From Mucilaginibacter sp. (lineage in GTDB: Bacteria; Bacteroidota; Bacteroidia; Sphingobacteriales; Sphingobacteriaceae): a stretch of DNA of 8,411 bases. The notes beneath the pieces are model-generated. The model was given only the letters and a program-made list of their open reading frames with translations. It was not told the origin of the DNA and did no database searches. Made by a program: the position numbers and the translations under genes. Positions 1 through 6,204 of this stretch are shown here, piece by piece. The stretch's first letter is position 1. The number at the start of each line of letters is the position of its first letter. The stretch is taken from positions 1-8,411 of the forward strand of contig JAFAKI010000193.1 in the NCBI GenBank assembly GCA_019235595.1, read 5' to 3'.

Positions 1-162
1 AATACCGCACCCTATAACAAGGACTGCTTAAAGGTGATCCGCGCCGGGCAATTGGAATGCGAGCCATGTGTGCGAAACACCTGTAAATTATACGGCATAC
101 CCAAGTGTATGCAGTTGATTGACGAACTTGAAATTATAAACGCATTAAGCTTATATTTATAA
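1..162 (+). CDS. Glycosyltransferase family 9-like protein, C-terminal fragment
   Basis: This frame is open from the window edge to TAA at 160-162, giving the last 53 residues of a protein that begins upstream. The fragment has a regular cysteine pattern: C20, C23, C28 and C36 (C-x2-C-x4-C-x7-C), with a further C9, ending in a short amphipathic helix. A cysteine-rich tail of the type 'C-x2-C...C...CM..I' is something I associate with heptosyltransferase-like GT9 enzymes of Bacteroidota, which transfer sugars onto lipopolysaccharide or other surface glycans. The catalytic domains lie outside the window, so the family call rests on the tail alone. The next gene, tsaC, starts one base after the stop, so the two are almost certainly co-transcribed. 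A different protein with a cysteine-rich C-terminus cannot be excluded. Confidence 0.55.
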   Translation, partial: NTAPYNKDCLKVIRAGQLECEPCVRNTCKLYGIPKCMQLIDELEIINALSLYL

Positions 163-163
163 T

Positions 164-730
164 ATGCTGAAGGAAGAAGTTGCCAAAGCTTTAAAAGTTA
201 TTCAGGATGGGGGCATTATCCTCTACCCTACCGATACCATATGGGGCTTGGGCTGTGATGCTACCAATACAGAAGCCATCAAAAAGATATTCGCCCTTAA
301 ACAAAGGGATGAAGCAAAAAGCATGATTATACTGTTGGATACCGAGAATAAACTGGAGAGCTATGTTCAGGAAGTTCCTTCTATAGCATATGACCTCATT
401 GAGTATGCTGAAAACCCACTAACGCTGGTAATGCCAGGGGCGAAAAACATCTCGCCGGCTCTGATAGCTGCTGATGGCAGTGTAGGTATCAGAGTAGCTA
501 AACATGATTTTTGCCAGCAATTAATCCAAAGATTACGCAAACCTTTAGTATCCACATCGGCCAATATAAGCGGTAAACCATCCCCTCAAACCTTTGATGA
601 AATTGAGCAGGAAGTTATTGAGGGTGTGGATTATGTAGTGAACCTTGAACAGCATAACACGGAGAAGAAAAAACCATCGACCATTATGCGCCTTAACCCT
701 GATGGGCAGTTTGAATTTATCCGTCGTTAA
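164..730 (+). CDS. tsaC: L-threonylcarbamoyladenylate synthase (TsaC/YrdC/Sua5 family)
   Basis: The enzyme makes threonylcarbamoyl-AMP from threonine, bicarbonate and ATP. This is the activated intermediate that the TsaD complex transfers to A37 of ANN-reading tRNAs to give t6A. The 188 residues form a single YrdC domain, the usual size for TsaC; the extra Sua5 domain found in longer relatives is absent. Visible family motifs are YPTDT at 21-25, the K46-x-R48 pair, PLTLVMPG at 85-92, VGIR at 107-110, STSAN at 130-134 and PSTIM at 171-175, together covering the ATP and threonine pocket. The ATG at 164 lies one base after the previous stop and puts the first helix at the expected distance from YPTDT, so no other start is needed. 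It probably shares a transcript with the upstream glycosyltransferase. It is a cytosolic, normally essential enzyme. No residue is missing. Confidence 0.95.
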   Translation: MLKEEVAKALKVIQDGGIILYPTDTIWGLGCDATNTEAIKKIFALKQRDEAKSMIILLDTENKLESYVQEVPSIAYDLIEYAENPLTLVMPGAKNISPALIAADGSVGIRVAKHDFCQQLIQRLRKPLVSTSANISGKPSPQTFDEIEQEVIEGVDYVVNLEQHNTEKKKPSTIMRLNPDGQFEFIRR

Positions 731-759
731 TTTTATTATGGTTTAGGCTTTCTAATTAC

Positions 760-767
760 GATTTTTG
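760..767 (+). promoter_or_regulatory. Candidate -7 promoter box for cca (weak)
   Basis: GATTTTTG differs by one base from the Bacteroidota -7 consensus TAnnTTTG and lies in the 82-base gap before cca. Transcription would start near 772-776, giving a leader of about 40 nt that begins just before the hairpin at 781-805. I see no convincing TTTG-like -33 element at the normal spacing, so cca may instead be read through from tsaC. Confidence 0.35.
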
Positions 768-780
768 TAGCGGAATAATT

Positions 781-805
781 TATGCTTTTGAAACAGCAAA
801 GCATA
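781..805 (+). repeat. Perfect 8-bp inverted repeat (leader hairpin) before cca
   Basis: TATGCTTT at 781-788 and AAAGCATA at 798-805 are exact reverse complements around a 9-nt loop. The hairpin ends 7 nt before the cca start codon and would fall inside the leader RNA if the promoter at 760-767 is real. No T-tract follows it, so it does not look like a terminator for tsaC. It could affect ribosome access or mRNA stability; this is inference from position alone. Confidence 0.5.
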
Positions 806-812
806 CCATCGC

Positions 813-2225
813 ATGAAACAACACCTTAAACATCCTTTGTTTTCTATTGTCAGCAGCATAGCTGCCGAGCAGAATGTACAGGCCTATGTGATAGGTGGTT
901 TTGTACGAGATCTGCTGTTAAAACGTCCATCAAAAGATATTGATGTAGTCATCATCGGCAATGGGATAACTTTTGCCGAAAGCGTCGCACAGAAACTAAA
1001 GGTAAAGCTATCGGTATTCAAAAATTTCGGCACTGCTATGCTGAAATATAAAGACATCGAGGTGGAATTTGTAGGCGCACGCAAAGAATCTTACCGCGCC
1101 AACTCACGCAAACCGATAGTGGAGAATGGCACTTTGGAGGATGATCAGAAACGGCGCGATTTCACCATCAACGCATTGGCTATTGCCTTGCACCCTGATC
1201 AATTTGGCGAATTGCTAGATCCCTTTGATGGCGTAAAAGATCTGGAACAGAAACTGATCAGGACTCCTCTTGACCCCGTTGAAACCTTTTCGGATGATCC
1301 CTTGCGAATGCTGCGTGCAATTCGTTTTGCGTCACAGTTGAACTTTACAATCGATCCAATAGCGGTTGAAGCGATCAAACAAAACGTAGAACGCATAGCT
1401 ATCATATCCCAGGAGCGTATTACCGAAGAATTGAATAAGATTATTCTTTCACCCAGACCTTCTGTGGGCTTTGTTTACTTGTTCGATACAGGTTTATTAC
1501 ATAAAATATTCCCTCTGATGGCTAATCTGTACGGCGTTGATTACATCGATGGGAAAGGCCATAAGGATAATTTTTATCACACATTGCACGTTCTCGATAA
1601 TATTTCAGTAACTACAGATGATCTTTGGCTTAGATGGGCTGCCATATTACATGATATAGCCAAGCCGGCAACAAAGCGATTTGAAGAAGGTCACGGCTGG
1701 ACTTTTCATGGGCACGAGGATAGGGGCGCCCGTATGGTGCCTAAGATATTTGCCACGATGAAACTGCCGCTGAATGAGAAAATGAAGTTCGTTCAGAAAA
1801 TGGTACAGCTGCATCTTCGGCCTATTGTTTTGGCACAGGATGTGGTTACAGACTCGGCCGTGAGGAGATTATTATTTGACGCAGGCGATGATATCGAGGC
1901 GCTGATGCTGTTGTGTAAAGCAGACATAACGACAAAAAATGAATACAAAATAAAAAAATACAGAAACAACTTTGAGTTGGTTCAACAAAAATTAAAGGAT
2001 GTTGAACAGCGCGATAAAATACGCAACTGGCAACCCCCTGTTACAGGGCTGGATATTATGCATATTTTTGGTATAAAAGAGGGACGTGAAGTGGGGATGA
2101 TTAAAAATCAAATCCGCGAAGCCATACTGGAGGGGGAAATTCCCAACTCCCGCGAGGCCGCCCTTGACTTCACTATTCGAAAAGGTGCTGAAATTGGCTT
2201 AAAAGTTGTGGCGAACACATTTTAA
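813..2225 (+). CDS. cca: CCA tRNA nucleotidyltransferase with HD domain
   Basis: This is a class II nucleotidyltransferase that builds or repairs the 3'-terminal CCA of tRNA from CTP and ATP. The head domain shows GGFVRD at 28-33, the metal-binding D42-x-D44 in KDIDVV, and RRDFTINALA at 114-123. The nucleotide-selecting motif usually written EDxxR reads DDPLR at 161-165, a conservative Glu-to-Asp change followed by the expected MLRAIRF. The C-terminal half carries an HD phosphohydrolase-type domain, with H256/H259, H280-D281 and a plausible D371, and ends with the common segment GLDIMHIFGIKEGREVG (412-428). The length of 470 aa fits HD-containing bacterial forms. Poly(A) polymerase shares the head domain, but the HD domain and the presence of a single copy here favour CCA addition. 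The family also includes specialised CC- or A-adding enzymes, which sequence inspection cannot separate. It sits between tsaC and the pRiA4b-like gene. Confidence 0.88.
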   Translation: MKQHLKHPLFSIVSSIAAEQNVQAYVIGGFVRDLLLKRPSKDIDVVIIGNGITFAESVAQKLKVKLSVFKNFGTAMLKYKDIEVEFVGARKESYRANSRKPIVENGTLEDDQKRRDFTINALAIALHPDQFGELLDPFDGVKDLEQKLIRTPLDPVETFSDDPLRMLRAIRFASQLNFTIDPIAVEAIKQNVERIAIISQERITEELNKIILSPRPSVGFVYLFDTGLLHKIFPLMANLYGVDYIDGKGHKDNFYHTLHVLDNISVTTDDLWLRWAAILHDIAKPATKRFEEGHGWTFHGHEDRGARMVPKIFATMKLPLNEKMKFVQKMVQLHLRPIVLAQDVVTDSAVRRLLFDAGDDIEALMLLCKADITTKNEYKIKKYRNNFELVQQKLKDVEQRDKIRNWQPPVTGLDIMHIFGIKEGREVGMIKNQIREAILEGEIPNSREAALDFTIRKGAEIGLKVVANTF

Positions 2226-2236
2226 TTTAAAACAAT

Positions 2237-2244
2237 TATTTTTG
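2237..2244 (+). promoter_or_regulatory. Bacteroidota -7 promoter box upstream of the pRiA4b-like gene
   Basis: TATTTTTG matches TAnnTTTG exactly and lies 19 bases before the ATG at 2264, so the leader would be only about 10-16 nt. The same 8-mer occurs on the other strand before fcl. A clear TTTG-type -33 element at 19-21 bp spacing is not seen, because that region is the 3' end of cca. The promoter could drive both the acidic protein and miaA. Confidence 0.55.
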
Positions 2245-2263
2245 TAAAATTCTATACGTAAAA

Positions 2264-2917
2264 ATGGCAGTATACAGATTCCGGGTTGCTTTTGAGGACT
2301 ATGATGATGTGGTTAGGGAGATTGACATAAAATCCAACCAGACATTCGAAGACTTTCATCGTGCAATTCATCAGGCAATAGGTTATAAGTGTGAGTATCC
2401 ATCTTCGTTCTATGTCAGCAACGACCAATGGATTAAGGGCGAAGAAATTACCTTTATGCCCAATCAACGCAGAATTGACCGTGGCATAGTGCTGATGGAA
2501 AAAGTTAAGCTAAGCAGCAGGATAGACGATCCGCATCAAAAATTTTATTATACATTCAACTTCGATCGTCCATTTGATTTTCATATCGAATTGTTGAAGA
2601 TCATCCTGGATGAAACACCTGGTACGACTTATCCAGCTGTCGTAAGATCTAATGGGGAGGCTCCGAAGCAATTTGGCAATGTGTTCAATCCAACCATATT
2701 ACCTCCGGCAAGTGAGGATTTCGATTTCCTTAACGAAATGGAATTCAATGCCGAAGATGCTGAAGAAGGCTTCTCTGAAGTGGTCGATTCTGATGATGAA
2801 ATCGAGGCAGATGAGCATCATGAAGGTGGAGAAGAGGAGGAAGACGAGTTTGGCAATGAATTTTCTGATAATGAAGGCTTTGAAGACGAAAGCCAGCATC
2901 AGCACGATGATTATTAA
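2264..2917 (+). CDS. pRiA4b ORF-3-like protein with acidic C-terminal tail (unknown function)
   Basis: Residues 1-110 resemble the plasmid pRiA4b ORF-3-like family, also labelled 'IS1096 passenger TnpR-like' in databases. Typical features are a YRFRVAFED opening strand, REIDIKSNQTFEDFHRAIHQ (18-37) forming a strand and helix, and an aromatic stretch SSFYVSNDQW (47-56). The biochemical role of this family is not established, and no catalytic motif is visible. Residues 151-217 form a distinct tail in which 32 of 67 residues are Asp or Glu and none is Lys or Arg; it also contains HH at 185-186 and HQH at 212-214. The tail is probably disordered. The protein lacks a signal peptide and membrane segments, so it should be cytosolic. 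It lies between cca and miaA, 62 bases before the latter, and has its own likely promoter. A role linked to tRNA or RNA metabolism is only a suggestion from location. The transposon-derived name is misleading here: no transposase or terminal repeats are present. Confidence 0.75.
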   Translation: MAVYRFRVAFEDYDDVVREIDIKSNQTFEDFHRAIHQAIGYKCEYPSSFYVSNDQWIKGEEITFMPNQRRIDRGIVLMEKVKLSSRIDDPHQKFYYTFNFDRPFDFHIELLKIILDETPGTTYPAVVRSNGEAPKQFGNVFNPTILPPASEDFDFLNEMEFNAEDAEEGFSEVVDSDDEIEADEHHEGGEEEEDEFGNEFSDNEGFEDESQHQHDDY

Positions 2918-2926
2918 TAGCAAATA

Positions 2927-2990
2927 GTTGACGGTTCATAGTTCATAGAACCAAACAGAATAATGGAGTATAACGAACTATGAACCATCC
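2927..2990 (+). repeat. Heptamer-based inverted repeat spanning the miaA start codon
   Basis: The left side consists of three heptamers in phase, GTTGACG (2927-2933), GTTCATA (2934-2940) and GTTCATA (2941-2947). The right side carries the same unit inverted, with TATGAAC at 2979-2985 preceded by AACGAAC. Together they give a perfect 12-bp inverted repeat, GGTTCATAGTTC (2933-2944) and GAACTATGAACC (2975-2986), with a 30-nt loop. The loop contains GGAG at 2965-2968, the only Shine-Dalgarno-like motif nearby. The miaA ATG (2980-2982) lies inside the right arm. GGTTC (2933-2937) can instead pair with GAACC (2948-2952), a small competing hairpin that would free the start. The architecture suggests a short dispersed or tandem repeat; regulation by alternative folding is inference. 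Confidence 0.7.
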
Positions 2991-3900
2991 ATCTCATTCT
3001 CCAAAAAAATTAATTGTAATAGCAGGGCCTACGGCCGTAGGTAAAACCGCAACTGCTATAAAGCTTGCACAACAATTAAAAACCGAGATCATCTCGGCTG
3101 ATTCTCGCCAATTCTATCGGGAAATGTCTATCGGCACGGCCAAACCTGATGCCGAAGAATTATCTCAAGCCAAACATCATTTTATCAACTCGCATTCTAT
3201 TGCAGAGAACTTCACGGTAGGCGATTTTGAAAAACAAGCGCTGCAGCTATTGGATGAGCTTTTTAAAACCCACGACCAGGTTATTATGGTGGGTGGCTCA
3301 GGCTTATTTATTCAGGCTATAACACAAGGATTTGATGATTTACCAACGGCAGACCCAGCTATCAGGGAACAGCTCAACCAGAAATTTGCGGAACTAGGCA
3401 TTGGATATCTTCAGGATAAACTTAAAGCCGTCGACCCTGACTATTATGAGCAGGTTGACCTTAATAATCCTCAAAGACTGATCAGGGCCCTGGAGGTATT
3501 TGAAGCTACGGGTAAGCCTTTTTCATCCTACCGAAAAGCTACCATCAATAGACGTTCTTTTGAATCAATTAAAATCGGCCTGAATTTGGCAAGGGAGATT
3601 CTATATGACCGTATCAATCAACGTGTAGATATGATGGTTGAACAAGGATTGGTAGAAGAGGTGCGCTCGCTTTTGGCATATAGGCATCTGAATGCACTAA
3701 ACACCGTTGGCTACAGCGAACTGTTTGACTATTTTGATGGCAAAACAGATTTGGATACTGCCATCAGCCTCATCAAACAAAATACCCGACGTTTTGCTAA
3801 ACGGCAGTTAACCTGGTTCAGAAAAGACAATAAAATTAAGTGGATAATGGCAGACGATCCAAACCTGATCCACGTAATTACGCAGGAAACCTCCTATTGA
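2980..3900 (+). CDS. miaA: tRNA dimethylallyltransferase
   Basis: MiaA transfers a dimethylallyl group from dimethylallyl diphosphate to N6 of A37 in tRNAs that read codons starting with U, giving i6A. It is cytosolic. The P-loop GPTAVGKT is at 16-23, the catalytic and substrate motif SADSRQ at 39-44, and IGTAKPD at 51-57. VGGSGLF follows at 104-110, NPQRLIRALEV at 163-173, TVGYSE at 242-247 and the tRNA-binding segment NTRRFAKRQLTWFR at 268-281. The 306 aa length is normal and nothing is missing. The start is forced: an in-frame TAA lies three codons upstream (2971-2973), and the next ATG codes for M49, beyond the P-loop. That start codon is inside a heptamer inverted repeat, so the first residues (MNHPSH) may be repeat-derived. 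The gene is probably transcribed with the pRiA4b-like gene, and its end overlaps the convergent rmlA by 7 bases. Confidence 0.96.
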   Translation: MNHPSHSPKKLIVIAGPTAVGKTATAIKLAQQLKTEIISADSRQFYREMSIGTAKPDAEELSQAKHHFINSHSIAENFTVGDFEKQALQLLDELFKTHDQVIMVGGSGLFIQAITQGFDDLPTADPAIREQLNQKFAELGIGYLQDKLKAVDPDYYEQVDLNNPQRLIRALEVFEATGKPFSSYRKATINRRSFESIKIGLNLAREILYDRINQRVDMMVEQGLVEEVRSLLAYRHLNALNTVGYSELFDYFDGKTDLDTAISLIKQNTRRFAKRQLTWFRKDNKIKWIMADDPNLIHVITQETSY

Positions 3901-4754
3901 AGCAGGTTTTTCAGGTACATGCCGTAGCCGCTTTTGATATACTTTTCAGCAAGCACTTTTAATTGCTCTTTATCAATAAAGCCATGCCGATAGGCTATTT
4001 CTTCAATACAACCTATTTTGGTATCCTGGCGTTTTTCAATTACCCGAACAAACTCTGTGGCATCGCTTAATGAATCAAATGTCCCGGTATCCAGCCAGGC
4101 GGTGCCACGGTCCATTACACCAACATGCAGCCTTTTCCTCTCAAGATATGCCCGGTTCACATCGGTGATCTCATACTCTCCCCGTGCAGATGGCGCTATA
4201 TTTTTTGCGATTTGCACCACCTCGTTATCATAAAAATACAAACCAGGGACAGCGTAGGAGGACTTTGGTTTTAATGGTTTCTCCTCAATTGATAGAGCAG
4301 TAAAATTTTCATCAAACTCTACTACGCCATATCTTTCCGGGTCAGATACCTTATATGCGAATATTGCCGCACCGTCAACGTTATTAAAACTTTGTATCAG
4401 TTGTTCAAAGCCGGTACCGTAAAAGATATTATCACCCAGTATCAATGCAACTTTATCACCTCCAACAAACTCCTCGCCTATCACAAATGCCTGTGCCAGT
4501 CCATTAGGAACAGCCTGAACAGCGTATTCAAACTGACATCCCAACTCGTGGCCGTCGCCCAGTAATCTTTTAAAGCTATCGCTATCTTCTGGTGTGGTAA
4601 TAATCAATATCTCCCGGATATCCGCCATCATTAATACCGACAAGGGGTAATAAATCATCGGCTTGTCGTAAATCGGCATTAATTGCTTGCTGATGGCTTT
4701 AGTAATTGGGAAAAGCCTGGTTCCAGAACCGCCGGCCAATATGATTCCTTTCAT
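3894..4754 (-). CDS. rmlA: Glucose-1-phosphate thymidylyltransferase
   Basis: RmlA joins glucose-1-phosphate and dTTP to give dTDP-glucose, the first step to dTDP-L-rhamnose. The nucleotide-binding signature GGSGTRL is at 8-14 and the conserved SKQLMPIYDKP at 22-32. Metal and sugar contacts follow: GDN at 107-109, YGVVEF at 142-147, EEKP at 157-160, GLYFYD at 171-176, EITDVN at 195-200 and WLDTGTFDSL at 220-229. At 286 aa it is close to the usual 285-295 and appears intact. The ATG is 7 bases after the rmlD stop, so it is the last gene of the fcl-rmlC-rmlD-rmlA operon. Its TAG stop lies inside the end of miaA on the other strand, leaving no intergenic terminator. Enzymes of this family are normally inhibited by dTDP-rhamnose, which I cannot read from the sequence. 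Confidence 0.97.
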   Translation of the reverse strand: MKGIILAGGSGTRLFPITKAISKQLMPIYDKPMIYYPLSVLMMADIREILIITTPEDSDSFKRLLGDGHELGCQFEYAVQAVPNGLAQAFVIGEEFVGGDKVALILGDNIFYGTGFEQLIQSFNNVDGAAIFAYKVSDPERYGVVEFDENFTALSIEEKPLKPKSSYAVPGLYFYDNEVVQIAKNIAPSARGEYEITDVNRAYLERKRLHVGVMDRGTAWLDTGTFDSLSDATEFVRVIEKRQDTKIGCIEEIAYRHGFIDKEQLKVLAEKYIKSGYGMYLKNLLQ

Positions 4755-4761
4755 AAGTAGA

Positions 4762-5613
4762 TTAAAGTTTACTGATACAAGTTATTAAACTATCGCGCCA
4801 ATATGGAATTTCTATATTAAAAATTTGCTTGATTTTAGCTTTGCTCATTACCGAATAAGCCGGGCGTACTGCACGTGTAGGATATTCCGATGTTTTTATC
4901 GGAAGCACTTTTATCGAGGTTCCTGAAATATCGAATATGGCTTTTGCAAAATCATACCACGAGGCCACCCCTTCATTGCTGTAATGATAAAGACCATAAG
5001 CAGTGCTATTAGTTGATATAATATTCAGGATACACGCTGCTAAATCCATGGCATAGGTGGGCGTTCCCACCTGATCTGCAATTATCTTTAACTCGTTCCG
5101 TTCGCCACCCAACCGTAGCATGGTTTTAACAAAGTTGTTACCATATTCTGAATAAAGCCAACTTGTGCGGAGGATGAAATATTTTTCCAGTCTATCAGTT
5201 ACAGCCTGTTCCCCTTCTAGCTTGGTAAGGCCATAAATATTTATTGGGTCTGCAATATCGTGTTCATCCAAAGGCGTTGCTTTATCTCCTTTAAATACAA
5301 AATCGGTTGAGGTGTGAATAAAAACAGAATTATAGTCAAGGCAAAGTTCACTAAGGTTCTCTGCTCCTGTTTTGTTTATTTTGCGGGCAAGGTCAATTTC
5401 ATCTTCCGCTTTATCAACCGCGGTATAAGCAGCGCAGTTAATGCACCAGGCGGGTTTATAATTATCAAATATTTTTTTCAAAGCATCCTTATCAAGGATA
5501 TTAGCTTCGCTTTCGGGCGGGAAAAATATGGTGGTAAGTCCCTGTGCGTTTGCAACTGATTTTAAGCATTGTCCTAACTGGCCCGAGGCGCCAAAAACTA
5601 CGATATTACTCAT
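4762..5613 (-). CDS. rmlD: dTDP-4-dehydrorhamnose reductase
   Basis: RmlD carries out the last, NAD(P)H-dependent step to dTDP-L-rhamnose, reducing the 4-keto group. It is a short-chain dehydrogenase/reductase. The Rossmann glycine motif GASGQLG is at 8-14, AAYTAVDKAE at 61-70, TSTDFVF at 101-107 carrying the catalytic Thr region (the more common form has Tyr instead of F105), and the catalytic pair Y127-x3-K131. RTSWLY at 149-154, DQVGTPT at 180-186 and RP at 250-251 complete the family pattern. At 283 aa it is full length. The start lies 9 bases after the rmlC stop, and the stop lies 7 bases before rmlA, so the three rml genes are tightly coupled. Confidence 0.96.
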   Translation of the reverse strand: MSNIVVFGASGQLGQCLKSVANAQGLTTIFFPPESEANILDKDALKKIFDNYKPAWCINCAAYTAVDKAEDEIDLARKINKTGAENLSELCLDYNSVFIHTSTDFVFKGDKATPLDEHDIADPINIYGLTKLEGEQAVTDRLEKYFILRTSWLYSEYGNNFVKTMLRLGGERNELKIIADQVGTPTYAMDLAACILNIISTNSTAYGLYHYSNEGVASWYDFAKAIFDISGTSIKVLPIKTSEYPTRAVRPAYSVMSKAKIKQIFNIEIPYWRDSLITCISKL

Positions 5614-5622
5614 CAGATAAAA

Positions 5623-6177
5623 TTAAAAGCCGGTTGTTGCCATTGCTGACATGTTTGGTAGTTCAAGGTCTTTGGGTGATACAATCAGTTGATCATAAGG
5701 CAATATCCAATCAATCGCCAGGTCCGGATCAGCATAATACACTCCTCCTTCGGCTGCCTTGTCATAATAGTTATCACATTTATACTGGAATATGGCTTCA
5801 TCACTTAATACCACAAAGCCATGCGCGAATCCCCTGGGTATGTAGAATTGCAAGTGATTCTCATCAGACAATCTGATACCAAAATGCTTACCATAAGTTT
5901 TTGATCCCTGGCGCAGATCTACTGCAACATCCAGCACCTCGCCCTTAACTACCCTAACCAGCTTTGCCTGAGCAGAAGCGCCTTTTTGCAGGTGTAAACC
6001 CCTAAGTACCCCTTTAGTTGAGTAAGATTGATTATCCTGTACAAATACAGCATCAATTCCTGTTAATGCCCTGAACTTTTCCTGGTTGAAACTTTCGAAG
6101 AAATAACCGCGTTCGTCACCAAAAATAGTTGGCTTTATAATGATGCAACCCTTCAGGGGGGTAGATTCTATTGTCAT
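5623..6177 (-). CDS. rmlC: dTDP-4-dehydrorhamnose 3,5-epimerase
   Basis: RmlC epimerises C3 and C5 of dTDP-4-keto-6-deoxyglucose, the product of RmlB. It is a cupin-fold dimer. Catalytic positions known from the Salmonella enzyme (His63, Tyr133, Asp170) appear here one residue earlier or at the same number: H62 in LRGLHLQ, Y132 in FQYKC and D170 in SPKD. Other family segments are RGYFFESF at 23-30, QDNQSYS at 47-53, KLVRVVKGEVLDVAVDLR at 72-89 and IPRGFAHGF at 113-121. The 184 aa length is typical. It lies 27 bases downstream of fcl and 9 bases upstream of rmlD, in the same operon. Confidence 0.97.
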   Translation of the reverse strand: MTIESTPLKGCIIIKPTIFGDERGYFFESFNQEKFRALTGIDAVFVQDNQSYSTKGVLRGLHLQKGASAQAKLVRVVKGEVLDVAVDLRQGSKTYGKHFGIRLSDENHLQFYIPRGFAHGFVVLSDEAIFQYKCDNYYDKAAEGGVYYADPDLAIDWILPYDQLIVSPKDLELPNMSAMATTGF

Positions 6178-6204
6178 GATCAGATTTATTGGGTCGATAG
6201 ATGT

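Noticed and set aside
2264..2917. Mobile element suggested by the family's 'IS1096 passenger / plasmid pRiA4b' name
   Set aside because: No transposase, terminal inverted repeats or target duplications flank the gene; the name is historical and the family is widespread on chromosomes.
2699..2923. Minus-strand open frame of 74 codons that looks like a small hydrophobic membrane protein
   Set aside because: It is the antisense of the acidic tail: GAA/GAT codons read backwards as TTC/ATC, giving Phe/Ile-rich sequence. This is a composition artefact with no supporting start signal.
2652..2927. Plus-strand open frame of 91 codons overlapping the pRiA4b-like gene
   Set aside because: It lies in another frame of a well-supported gene, is Met/Lys/Ser-rich and resembles no family I recognise.
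5544..5876. Plus-strand open frame of 110 codons opposite rmlC and rmlD
   Set aside because: It is fully antisense to two intact, motif-complete genes and spans their junction without any recognisable domain.
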